Origin: SFHK01 sp045538305
GTDB taxonomy: Bacteria > Bacillota > Clostridia > Christensenellales > Aristaeellaceae
Assembly (NCBI GenBank): GCA_045538305.1
Contig: JAZSRC010000043.1
Coordinates: 1-14,250 of the forward strand
DNA length: 14,250 nucleotides
Reading direction: 5' to 3'
Below are positions 9,901-14,250 of the stretch, piece by piece; position 1 is the first letter of the stretch, and each line of letters begins with the position of its first letter. The notes under the pieces were generated by a model that had not been told where the DNA came from, did not search any database, and was given only the letters and a program-made list of their open reading frames with translations. A program made the translations under genes and the position numbers.

Positions 9901-10225
9901 AGATCGGGTAATATACACAATCACCATAACAAATACCGGCAACATCGATCTTATTGATATGCACCTCAGGGATGATTTCAGTGTAGATGGCATATTCAAA
10001 TATCTTGGTGTTTCCAATGCAGATGGACTGAATGAAGAAAGCTTTACCATAAGAGTAAAGCAAAGCGTAGTATTTACAGCCAGCTACTACATTCAGGAAG
10101 GCGAAAAATTCCTTTCCAACAGAGCCGAAGTAAATGGTGTCGACAGCGGAGTTACCGTTGAAGTAACCACTCCGGTACCTGCAGGAATGTTCCCGATCTA
10201 TAATGTAGGCGACTGTTTCGACTAA
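3941..10225 (+). CDS. Giant secreted surface protein with B-repeats, MucBP-like repeats and eight DUF11/DUF7507-like repeats
   Basis: A 2094-residue exported protein. I start it at ATG 3941, 11 bases after GAGGGGG, rather than the in-frame ATG at 3911, which has no ribosome site; this puts K5-R6 and a hydrophobic signal segment (7-24) at the N-terminus. Residues about 45-1160 mix InlB-type B-repeats (the typical Gly-Trp at 98-99, 394-395, 726-727, 800-801 and 1116-1117) with MucBP-like Tyr-rich beta modules (for example VRYVYENEDGT). Residues 342-370 carry two C-x4-H-x-H-x3-C motifs. From W1233 come eight tandem Ig-like repeats of about 105 residues. The protein ends in YNVGDCFD with no LPXTG, no membrane segment and no known wall-binding repeat. 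By family resemblance it is a fibrous adhesin or stalk; this is inference. It follows the acidic SH3b protein by 79 bases without a clear terminator, so the two are probably co-transcribed. Confidence 0.85.
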   Translation: MTNSKRILSIVLVFFMLFDLVPIVGRSEDDGWNTAVSNEISGETYHKVEFVDEDGNAIATQFVKHGDNAILPEDPIKDATWPEMGTEAIKRYVYEFSGWKAGESAFSAETSVTQDMVVTAQFTAVQVYKVTINYICLGSDLGDESHIFAPSVIRYYAQTDPEDTIHSPHTLEEGTFGHDHDLVSPDQHYIDINPAELTEDLVIDVYYKLHNTEYTIRHVWLKSDIIYDYHHDFVNHVTDAEYYGGILKEESGHKTVSGTIVRALPESFKHYVFEHAEPVTVKAENTENIVYAYYVPEEYVLIYDSQGGSYVPDKTAFYDEDAVTVYTYSEEVVGTGLFEVTCGMDEHTHNWTCNWGRNCRLTEHTHSQSCYEEITDTVVKYSPSPEKEGYDFTGWYLDAACSERAPSTMKLEDFTVVYAGWKEKTVNYTVAYYLENTNDGSSTGEYIYDSSVLKSAVVGSQVSGSNDKSFSNYDYSHSETKTVNADGSTVVKVYYKMRRYKINFNLNRNGAYISFDNGVTRYTGSQYNISNVVIGQDVSSKWPGPDYAFSGTKGIMLDVWNGNYKTNRFEVTTDMVANASYNANSGLYEVTYNATWDSMDELYYVNYWLQTIDGTAYEIEERYSQSFITNDTLSAKQLFGFTNITSKPAGSQYPNAGYTSSTNTYNFYYNRNQYQIDYFYKDVYLGSIENVYYGQDISGSTYNWQLSPTDERLTGKGLSEHHTFKGWFNAENCSELFIFEGATMPYTNLALYADFLTPEHTIHAYYDPTDATLKEEYVVEREGNIDYIDPDMVPGWEFLGWYLGTNGTGGEFDFDAPVLEDVIIYAYWVKVEMSITIRYLNEATNEKLLPDEVKSSLSFSYGGTAAAYAKSIDKFAPDAGYKEITLTGDTEKDIIIFYYRKYEPVGFTVRYVYENEDGTLIDLLEPHVVTKETIMAMGAAGQKLERITTFALDVPVGEDGIKYYPTETYKSLVLSYDINKNIIIFYYLPYIMGPVQIQYWYENLDGTYLEDETLRKTLNEKIGNSVAAEDYISFGEKTAYEFESATPEYVTVEAADDTSKIIVIKYSLKEEFEVTYQYSGFVPSGADALPETATYRADSVVTVAQKATAPGYNFVGWDTDDAVINNGQFTMPFNKVTLTGYFEAKNDTAYTIEHYYVKDDVASEMPFDIDNCTGTTGTVADYSAYIKNPVDYSYNSELDRFYHGNQQVDEAIIAGTGTLVIKLFYEFVPNVSWTVIKTADRETAEVGDDVLYTIVIENTGNVAIEDLSVIDIFTVDGKEASLTGGDEIPSAIDLAVGGKVTLNVFYCVQATDNVIKNVVVAGDEDHQDEVETLVEDNPKWTVTKTVDKLVAQIGDTVNYTVTVNNTGNVELQNLKVTDVFTVDGVSAQLTGTIPEYISLKEGESESFTASYTVEADDKKLNNVVTVGDDNHKDEIETIIEDNAAWTVTKTANTDLAEPGDTVIFRVTVVNTGNIKLNNLNVTDMFTVDENNATLTGSIPEFITLDVGEETYFEASYKVRSRDNALRNVVIVGDDDHKAEVNVSVKQKDDWSVVKTAQPANAQAGDTITYTITVANKGNTTLSNLKVTDVFTVDGVPAAFVTGNIPETVTLREGETVSFNATYVVGMQDNVLLNVVTVGDDNHMAQVETIVDEVADWTVKKIGPATAKVGDTVEYKITITNIGNTVLRDLPIEDVFMVDGSAAELLETNLPERITLGKGAEAVYTAKYRVGETDKLLSNTIIVGDQTDMAETIIDDNTAWTVDKTADKKTAKVGDVVTYTISVTNTGNVKLENLAVEDVFTVDGIVAELEGDIPATITVDKGGSYSFTASYTVKATDKVLLNAVTVGDDDHGDDEEIIVDDNPAWTVEKTSDKKTAKVGEVVTYTITVTNVGNVKLEDLVIEDVFTADGETAALEGLIPETISLEKHESYSFTTSYTVKATDKVLLNVVTVGDDEHTDEEEVIVDDNPAWTVVKTARNSNGSNRYYAGDRVIYTITITNTGNIDLIDMHLRDDFSVDGIFKYLGVSNADGLNEESFTIRVKQSVVFTASYYIQEGEKFLSNRAEVNGVDSGVTVEVTTPVPAGMFPIYNVGDCFD
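4964..5050 (+). other. Duplicated Cys/His module inside a B-repeat of the giant protein
   Basis: The codons specify C342-x4-H347-x-H349-x3-C353 and, 17 residues on, C359-x4-H364-x-H366-x3-C370. The sequence EHTH occurs in both copies. The module separates the first half of a B-repeat (YDSQGGSYVP) from its second half (EGYDFTGWYLD). Cys is otherwise rare in this protein. Metal binding or disulphide pairing is possible but not shown. Confidence 0.75.
7637..10180 (+). repeat. Eight tandem repeats of about 315 bp (DUF11/DUF7507-like Ig repeats)
   Basis: Taking the conserved Trp codon of WTVxKT as start, the units begin at 7637, 7958, 8273, 8588, 8906, 9215, 9530 and 9845, with spacings of 309 to 321 bp. 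Each has W-T-V-x-K-T, then G-D-x-V-x-Y-T-I/V, N-x-G-N, D-V-F-T-V-D-G and, near the end, V-G-D-D-x-H followed by an acidic linker. Units 6 and 7 are about three quarters identical in protein by my count. Unit 5 lacks the His of GDDxH, and unit 8 is degenerate and leads into the C-terminus. Confidence 0.88.
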
Positions 10226-10233
10226 AGGATCAT

Positions 10234-10270
10234 TCCGGGTCTGCCTTCAAATAAAGAAGACAGACCCGGA
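10234..10270 (+). terminator. Strong hairpin between giant-protein and solute-binding-protein genes; weak or partial terminator
   Basis: The stem CCGGGTCTG/CAGACCCGG (10235-10243 with 10261-10269) is extended inward, after one C-A mismatch, by CTTC/GAAG, with the loop AAATAAA. It is followed by ATAAAGGGTTTTC, so there is no T-tract directly at the stem. It may reduce read-through or protect the 3' end of the upstream message rather than stop transcription fully. Confidence 0.5.
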
Positions 10271-10321
10271 TAAAGGGTTTTCATTCAGTGATATTCTGAA
10301 ACAGAAAGGATGAAGGTGTAT

Positions 10322-12127
10322 ATGAAAAGAATGTTAGTTCTTTTGATGGTATTTGCGCTTATACTTGGATGCGCAGCCTCTGCTGAGAACAACACCAATG
10401 ATAAAACGGTTGTAGTTGCTTCCGTATCGCGTCCGACCGGTATGTTTTTTACGGATCTGTTTGGATACAATACAGCGGATATAGATGTAAGGCTGCTTTT
10501 GCATGGTCTTTCCACTGTCAGCTATGACAACAACATGATCTTTGGCATAAATGACGATGTTGTTGAAAAGATGGAAGCTTTGAATCATGGTAATGGCGGA
10601 AAAACTTACACGCTTACGCTGAAAGAGGGACTTAAGTTCAGCGATGGCAGTGATATTCTTGCAAAGGACTTTGCGTTTTCTGTTCTTCTTCTGTCATCCA
10701 ACGCGATGAATACCTTAGTTCCTTCAAACGGTGCCTACTGCTGGATTGAAGGCTATAATGATTACCATTCCGGCGCCAAGAAGGAGCTTTCAGGACTCAG
10801 AATCATTGATGAGCTTACGCTTGAAATTGAAGTAGAAAGCGATTATCTGCCATATTTCTACGAAATGCTGTATTTGGATATTACTCCTTACCCGATATCG
10901 GAATTGGCGCCCAAATGCGAGGTCATTGATAGAGGAAACGGAGCGTTTATCAAGGGTGGAGACGCCGGCAGCATGAATGTGGAAATGCTCATGGAAACAG
11001 TTCTTGATCCCGAAACAGGATATCTGACCTATCCCGACGTTGTGTCTGGTCCCTATACGCTGTTGTCCTATGATAAGGCTATCGGAAACGCACAGTTCAA
11101 GGCCAATCCGTACTATCCGGCTAATAGCAATGACAATCCTATTGAGCGTATTGATTTTATCCATACTACGTATACAGAAGCGCTTGAAAAGCTTGCTGAT
11201 GGAAAAATTGATATACTGAACAAGGCGACCGACGGACTGTTTATCGATGAAGCCTTGAAAATTGGAAACGTCAATTCGGTCAACTATGAACGTCAGGGGT
11301 ACGGATTCCTTGCTTTCGCTTGCGAAGATGAAGTAACCGGTTCAAACAATGTCAGAAAAGCCGTTGCTTATGCGCTTGACAAACAGCAGATGGTTGAAAG
11401 TTTCCTTAATGGCTATGGAAATGTTGTTTACAGCTATTATGGAAACGGAACATGGGTTGCGAAAAAAGCCAATATTCCCGGCAATATCGAAACGTATGAA
11501 TTCAGTTTGGAAAATGCCATTCAACTCCTGGAAGCAGATGGCTGGACGCTTAATAAGGATGGGCAAGAATATTCGGATGAAGAAGCCGGCGTTCGTTATA
11601 AGACGCTTGATGATGGAACGCTTCTGCCGCTTGTAATCCGATATGCCTGTACCGAAAGCAACAATGCCGCAGAGTGGGTGAATCAGAATCTTGGACCGAT
11701 CCTCATGGATTTGGGCTTTGGATTTGAAGCTGAGTACGTAACCTATGACAAGCTGCTTGACAGCTATTATCGCAAGGATGACAGAGCCTTCAATTTGATG
11801 TTCCTCGCCAGTAATTTCAGCTTTGCCTACGATCCGTATCAGACATTTTCTGATACCTTCGAAGGAAACGGCGTAAAGAATCCGTACGGCGTTTATGATC
11901 AGGAGCTTTTTGAACTTGCCCTTGAAATGCACGAAACGGATCCTCGGAATGTAGCAGAGTTTGTATCCATTTGGGAGAGATTTGCAGTAAGATATGCGGA
12001 GATTCTTCCGACGATTCCAATCTATTCCAATACATACTATGATTTTGTTAGCTCCGATATAGAAGGCTATGCACCGGATGCGAACGTTTCATGGGCGCGT
12101 GCAATTCTTGATGCGAGCGTCAGATAA
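10322..12127 (+). CDS. Extracellular solute-binding protein, family 5 (oligopeptide ABC transporter type)
   Basis: A 601-residue binding protein of the OppA/DppA class (SBP_bac_5), which captures peptides or similar solutes outside the membrane for an ABC importer. The signal segment MKRMLVLLMVFALILGC fits a lipoprotein: ILGC with C17 as the possible lipidated Cys. The following ASA-E would also suit signal peptidase I. The family signature is seen at residues 94-109 (KTYTLTLKEGLKFSDG), followed by a helix-rich stretch, and GPYTLLSYDK begins at 243. The length is normal. I start at ATG 10322, because the ATG at 10310 overlaps the AGGATGAAGG ribosome site itself. No permease or ATPase gene is in the window, so it is an orphan here or its partners lie elsewhere. 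It is in the same orientation as the two large surface proteins and 96 bases after them; co-expression is likely but a hairpin lies between. The ligand is unknown. Confidence 0.88.
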   Translation: MKRMLVLLMVFALILGCAASAENNTNDKTVVVASVSRPTGMFFTDLFGYNTADIDVRLLLHGLSTVSYDNNMIFGINDDVVEKMEALNHGNGGKTYTLTLKEGLKFSDGSDILAKDFAFSVLLLSSNAMNTLVPSNGAYCWIEGYNDYHSGAKKELSGLRIIDELTLEIEVESDYLPYFYEMLYLDITPYPISELAPKCEVIDRGNGAFIKGGDAGSMNVEMLMETVLDPETGYLTYPDVVSGPYTLLSYDKAIGNAQFKANPYYPANSNDNPIERIDFIHTTYTEALEKLADGKIDILNKATDGLFIDEALKIGNVNSVNYERQGYGFLAFACEDEVTGSNNVRKAVAYALDKQQMVESFLNGYGNVVYSYYGNGTWVAKKANIPGNIETYEFSLENAIQLLEADGWTLNKDGQEYSDEEAGVRYKTLDDGTLLPLVIRYACTESNNAAEWVNQNLGPILMDLGFGFEAEYVTYDKLLDSYYRKDDRAFNLMFLASNFSFAYDPYQTFSDTFEGNGVKNPYGVYDQELFELALEMHETDPRNVAEFVSIWERFAVRYAEILPTIPIYSNTYYDFVSSDIEGYAPDANVSWARAILDASVR

Positions 12128-12216
12128 AGATTTCCAAAACAAAAGGTACCCATAAGGCTCCCTGCTGGTAAAACAGTAATTCGCAATTTTCTTGGAACAG
12201 GCATGATTTCGGTCAT
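12067..12216 (-). CDS. Possible small ORF overlapping the recombinase stop and running out of the mobile element
   Basis: The ATG at 12216 overlaps the recombinase TGA as ATGA, a usual sign of translational coupling. The 49-residue product begins MTEIMPVPRKLRITVLPAG, which looks like coding sequence with an alternating beta-strand pattern. Its last third, however, is merely antisense to the 3' end of the solute-binding-protein gene. If real, the gene is probably interrupted by the element boundary and continues differently in a circular or other integrated form. There is no independent ribosome site at good distance. I recognise no family with certainty; the ORF may be chance. Confidence 0.3.
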   Translation of the reverse strand: MTEIMPVPRKLRITVLPAGSLMGTFCFGNLYLTLASRIARAHETFASGA

Positions 12217-12231
12217 GCCTGTTCTGCTTTT
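12195..12231 (+). terminator. Terminator hairpin between the convergent solute-binding-protein and recombinase genes
   Basis: A perfect 12-pair stem GAACAGGCATGA/TCATGCCTGTTC (12195-12206 with 12213-12224) has loop TTTCGG. On the plus strand it is followed by TGCTTTTG, a short T-run. On the minus strand no T-run follows. The recombinase stop codon (12213-12215) lies inside the stem. Confidence 0.5.
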
Positions 12232-13547
12232 GTCAGTACATCCACGGGAATAAAACCGATGAGATCGTAGGAGATATGAATCTTCTGTTTCCTCTTGCCG
12301 CTGGACTTGTCGGGTGCTTCTACATAAACCGCCTTGACAAGCTCTCTGAGAGCGTAATGTCCGCTGCACTTGTCCTTATTTGTGCGATGGGTGGAGCAAA
12401 TGAAGAAGTCCTGCCGCTTCTCAAAGTAGTTGGTGGTAGAATAGTAGAGCTTCTGTTTGCAATCATTACAGAACACCAAACCGCAGAACATATTGCTCTT
12501 ACCCGTTGCTGTTCTGCGGTGCCGCTGCTGTCGGATTTCCTGAACCTTATCAAAGACTTCCAAAGAAATAATCGCCGGATGGGTATTGTAGAAAACCTTG
12601 CGATTTTCCACCGGATTGTCCCTCTGCTTCTTGTCCCAAATGGAGTTGGTGTAGGTTTTGAAATTGACCGTACAGCCTGTGTACTCCATATATTCGAGAA
12701 TGTAAGCAACGGTGCTTTCATGCCAACGATATTCATTCTCCGGTGTCTGGTGCGGTGTCTTTCTGCCCTCACGCTGTTTGTAGGCGGTGGGGTTAAGCAC
12801 CTTTTCCTTTTCAAGCAGTGCGGCGATTTGGCTCGGACCCTTACCTTCCATACAAAGCGTAAAAATCCGTTTTACGACTTTTGCCGCTTCTTCATCAACT
12901 GCCCATTCCTTTGGATTGTCGGGGTTAGCCTTATACCCATAGGGAATGTTTGTAGTCAGCCGTTCGCCTCGCTCACCCTTTGCCTTGTTGACCGCACGGA
13001 TTTTACGGCTGGTATCTTTTGCGAAAAACTCGTTAAACCAGTTCTTGATACCTGCAATATCGTTATCCGTGCTGTTGGGGTCGATGGTGTCAAAGTGGTC
13101 GTTGACGGCAATATAACGAACGCCGTACTGAGGGAAAGTGTAGTTGATGTAAAGTCCCGTCAGTGCGGAGTTTCGACCAAGTCTTGAAAGGTCTTTGGTA
13201 ATGACCGTCCCCACATTACCGGCTTCAATTTCAGAAAGCATTTTCTGAAAACCGGGGCGGTCGTAGGTAACGCCGCTGTACCCATCGTCAATAAAGTAGG
13301 TCGGATTCGGCAGGCGGTTGGCTTTGGCATACTGCATGAGCATGACCTGTTGATGCTGAATGGAGTTCGACGTATCCTCCTTGCCGTTTTTCTTTTCGTC
13401 TTTGGTGTCCTCTACGGATAGTCTGCAATAAAGTGCTGTGATTTTTTCTGTTGCCCTTAACATATCGTTATCCTCCTTGTTGGTAGGGGCAACTGTCTGA
13501 ACAGGATTGGATTCTTGGATTATATCAAAAGAGGTGTCGTTGTTCAT
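12213..13547 (-). CDS. Large serine recombinase (TnpX/TndX-type), probably with an internal deletion
   Basis: This site-specific recombinase should excise and insert the surrounding element. The resolvase domain has YCRLS (40-44) with catalytic S44, the motif DRPGF (96-100) and KDLSRLGRN (118-126) with the active-site arginines. A recombinase domain follows (about 195-310). The zinc ribbon has C360-N-D-C363 and C384/C394 (CSGH). In relatives a coiled-coil segment of roughly 100 residues or more follows; here CSGHY joins directly to ALRELVKAVYVEAPDK, which resembles the very C-terminal DUF4368-like part. The 444-residue length is accordingly short. Activity is therefore doubtful. The ATG at 13547 overlaps the upstream stop (ATGA) and has GGAGG in front, but M29 at 13463 has an even better AAGGAGGA eight bases upstream and is the usual-looking N-terminus (MLRATEKITALYCRLS). 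Both starts may be used. Confidence 0.88.
   Translation of the reverse strand: MNNDTSFDIIQESNPVQTVAPTNKEDNDMLRATEKITALYCRLSVEDTKDEKKNGKEDTSNSIQHQQVMLMQYAKANRLPNPTYFIDDGYSGVTYDRPGFQKMLSEIEAGNVGTVITKDLSRLGRNSALTGLYINYTFPQYGVRYIAVNDHFDTIDPNSTDNDIAGIKNWFNEFFAKDTSRKIRAVNKAKGERGERLTTNIPYGYKANPDNPKEWAVDEEAAKVVKRIFTLCMEGKGPSQIAALLEKEKVLNPTAYKQREGRKTPHQTPENEYRWHESTVAYILEYMEYTGCTVNFKTYTNSIWDKKQRDNPVENRKVFYNTHPAIISLEVFDKVQEIRQQRHRRTATGKSNMFCGLVFCNDCKQKLYYSTTNYFEKRQDFFICSTHRTNKDKCSGHYALRELVKAVYVEAPDKSSGKRKQKIHISYDLIGFIPVDVLTKAEQA
13471..13478 (-). promoter_or_regulatory. Internal ribosome binding site of the recombinase gene
   Basis: On the minus strand AAGGAGGA lies seven to eight bases before the in-frame ATG at 13463 (M29 of the long form). 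It supports a 416-residue form that begins just before the resolvase domain. Confidence 0.65.
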
Positions 13548-13966
13548 TCGCCATCCTCCGTGATACCTAATTCATCATCGGCAGCATCGGCGGCGTTCTG
13601 CTCCATAATGCGTTTGAGTTTCTTGTCGAGAGTTTCCTCGCCATCGTAGCTGCCTGTTACTGTGTATTCCGTTCCACCGATTTTGTCCACGATTTCAACC
13701 TTTGGCAACCAAAAGGCAGACGGATTCTTTACGACGATGTTGCCCTTTTCATCAAACGTAAATTCACGCTTTGGGGCATCATCGGGGCGAGGCTCAACCT
13801 TGGCATAAGGGTCGGGATTGGAGAAAACGAAAGAATGGATTTCGCCGTATTCTTCGCTGTCATCAAAATCGTCATCGGCTAAAATCTCTTTCAGTTCCTC
13901 ATCGGACAGTTCGATAATATCATCACGATCATCGTGAATATCGCTCATTTTGATTTTCGGACTCAT
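13544..13966 (-). CDS. Acidic mobile-element protein with TnpW-like C-terminal half
   Basis: A 140-residue cytoplasmic protein encoded directly upstream of the recombinase and overlapping it by four bases (ATGA), so the two are translationally coupled. The N-terminal 60 residues are very acidic (DDRDD, ELSDEELKEILADDDFDD). Residues about 86-124 (WLPKVEIVDKIGGTEYTV, then ETLDKKLKRIMEQN) resemble the small transposon-encoded TnpW family, which accompanies TnpX-type recombinases; its biochemical role is not known to me. The resemblance is from memory of the pattern KIGxTxYxV...ETLxxKLxRI and is moderate. The start at 13966 has AAGGAGG nine bases upstream. No catalytic motif, membrane segment or DNA-binding motif was seen. 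A regulator or accessory factor of recombination is possible, but this is inference from its neighbour. Confidence 0.7.
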   Translation of the reverse strand: MSPKIKMSDIHDDRDDIIELSDEELKEILADDDFDDSEEYGEIHSFVFSNPDPYAKVEPRPDDAPKREFTFDEKGNIVVKNPSAFWLPKVEIVDKIGGTEYTVTGSYDGEETLDKKLKRIMEQNAADAADDELGITEDGE

Positions 13967-14031
13967 TTCGTCAAGCCTCCTTTTCTTTCATTCGTTTCAA
14001 TTCGCTTCAATCAAATATCGCTCGGATAGCA

Positions 14032-14098
14032 AAACAGACGAACGCTGTCAACGGTCAAGATGAACGGCTTCGCCGCCATTGACAGCGTCCGTCCGTTT
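14032..14098. repeat. Long imperfect inverted repeat with nested hairpin in the element leader
   Basis: Arm 14032-14054 and arm 14076-14098 are reverse complements with about three mismatches; the uninterrupted core is ACGCTGTCAA/TTGACAGCGT. The 21-base centre contains a further small stem CGGC/GCCG (14065-14068 with 14072-14075). It lies about 65-130 bases upstream of the TnpW-like gene. It could act as an RNA structure in the leader or as a DNA-binding site. Confidence 0.75.
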
Positions 14099-14115
14099 CG
14101 CTTTTTGGCAGACAA

Positions 14116-14162
14116 GGCGGCGGTTGCCGCCGATTTCCATTTAGGAAATGGCACTTGCCATT
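14116..14162 (-). promoter_or_regulatory. Cluster of short, mutually exclusive hairpins in the element leader
   Basis: Four stems can form: GGCGGC/GCCGCC (14116-14121 with 14126-14131), ATTTCC/GGAAAT (14133-14138 with 14144-14149), CCATTT/AAATGG (14137-14142 with 14146-14151) and AATGGC/GCCATT (14147-14152 with 14157-14162). The last three share bases and cannot coexist. Such overlap is typical of attenuators, but no leader peptide was identified. Confidence 0.45.
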
Positions 14163-14184
14163 ATGAAAGTAAAGGGAGAACCAT

Positions 14185-14214
14185 ATTGTATATCGTGGTT
14201 GCCCACCCTAACAA
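14185..14214 (-). promoter_or_regulatory. Candidate promoter of the TnpW-like/recombinase operon
   Basis: On the minus strand TTGTTA (14214-14209) is 18 bases from TACAAT (14190-14185). Transcription would begin near 14178 and give a leader of about 210 nt containing the hairpins and the long inverted repeat. Confidence 0.45.
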
Positions 14215-14250
14215 TTTTTTCTTTCTAATAAACGTGTTCAGAAGTTTATT

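Larger units (their letters stand above)
12128..14250. mobile_element. One end of an integrated serine-recombinase mobile element
   Basis: The recombinase gene, its TnpW-like partner and a structured leader are all on the minus strand, opposite to the host genes, and begin just after the solute-binding-protein gene. One element boundary should lie between about 12128 and 12212. The other boundary is outside the window. I could not identify the attachment site or a target duplication, and no conjugation genes are visible in this part. Confidence 0.65.

Noticed and set aside
7637..10180. Repeat region as a CRISPR array
   Set aside because: The units are about 315 bp, in frame and diverged, with no short identical repeats and spacers.
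12276..13187. A 303-codon plus-strand ORF in the mobile-element region
   Set aside because: It is fully antisense to the recombinase gene, whose catalytic motifs are clear, and its translation shows no family features.
14227..14250. AATAAAC/GTTTATT inverted repeat at the window edge as a terminator
   Set aside because: It is only seven AT-rich pairs around a ten-base loop, and the sequence on one side is cut off by the window, so it cannot be judged.

Overview
The window looks like a piece of a Clostridia-type (Bacillota) chromosome, probably from a gut commensal. Signs of this are strong AGGAGG-type ribosome binding sites, moderate GC, four tRNA genes that do not encode CCA, giant secreted proteins built from InlB-type B-repeats, MucBP-like and DUF11/DUF7507-like repeats, and a TnpX/TndX-type serine recombinase of the kind common in Firmicutes mobile elements. 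The species cannot be named from the sequence.

Layout. Positions 1-340 hold the end of a tRNA operon (Asp partial, Phe, Gly, Cys) closed by a hairpin terminator. Positions 388-1193 are a single acyl-ACP thioesterase gene with its own terminator. An AT-rich gap of about 350 bases ends in a promoter for a ribokinase gene (1490-2467). A second promoter overlaps the ribokinase stop codon and starts a cassette of three exported proteins: an acidic repeat protein with SH3b and Ig-like domains (2545-3861), a 2094-residue repeat protein (3941-10225), and a family-5 extracellular solute-binding protein (10322-12127). I see no strong terminator inside this cassette, only one hairpin without a good T-tract at 10234-10270. 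These three probably act at the cell surface: the two large proteins as adhesive or stalk-like surface structures, the third as an oligopeptide-type binding protein. No ABC permease or ATPase gene lies in the window.

From about 12130 to the end the strand switches and the sequence belongs to a mobile element. On the minus strand, reading right to left, there is a promoter, a structured leader of about 210 nt, a 140-residue acidic protein with a TnpW-like C-terminal half, and a large serine recombinase overlapping it by ATGA. A possible 49-residue ORF overlaps the recombinase stop and seems to run out of the element into the host gene. The recombinase appears to lack the coiled-coil segment between its zinc ribbon and its C-terminal DUF4368-like part, which suggests an in-frame deletion.

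The points most worth following are the probable recombinase deletion, a duplicated C-x4-H-x-H-x3-C module inserted in a B-repeat of the giant protein, its anchorless C-terminus ending in NVGDCFD, and the structured leader of the mobile element. No CRISPR array, restriction system or complete defence or toxin system was found.
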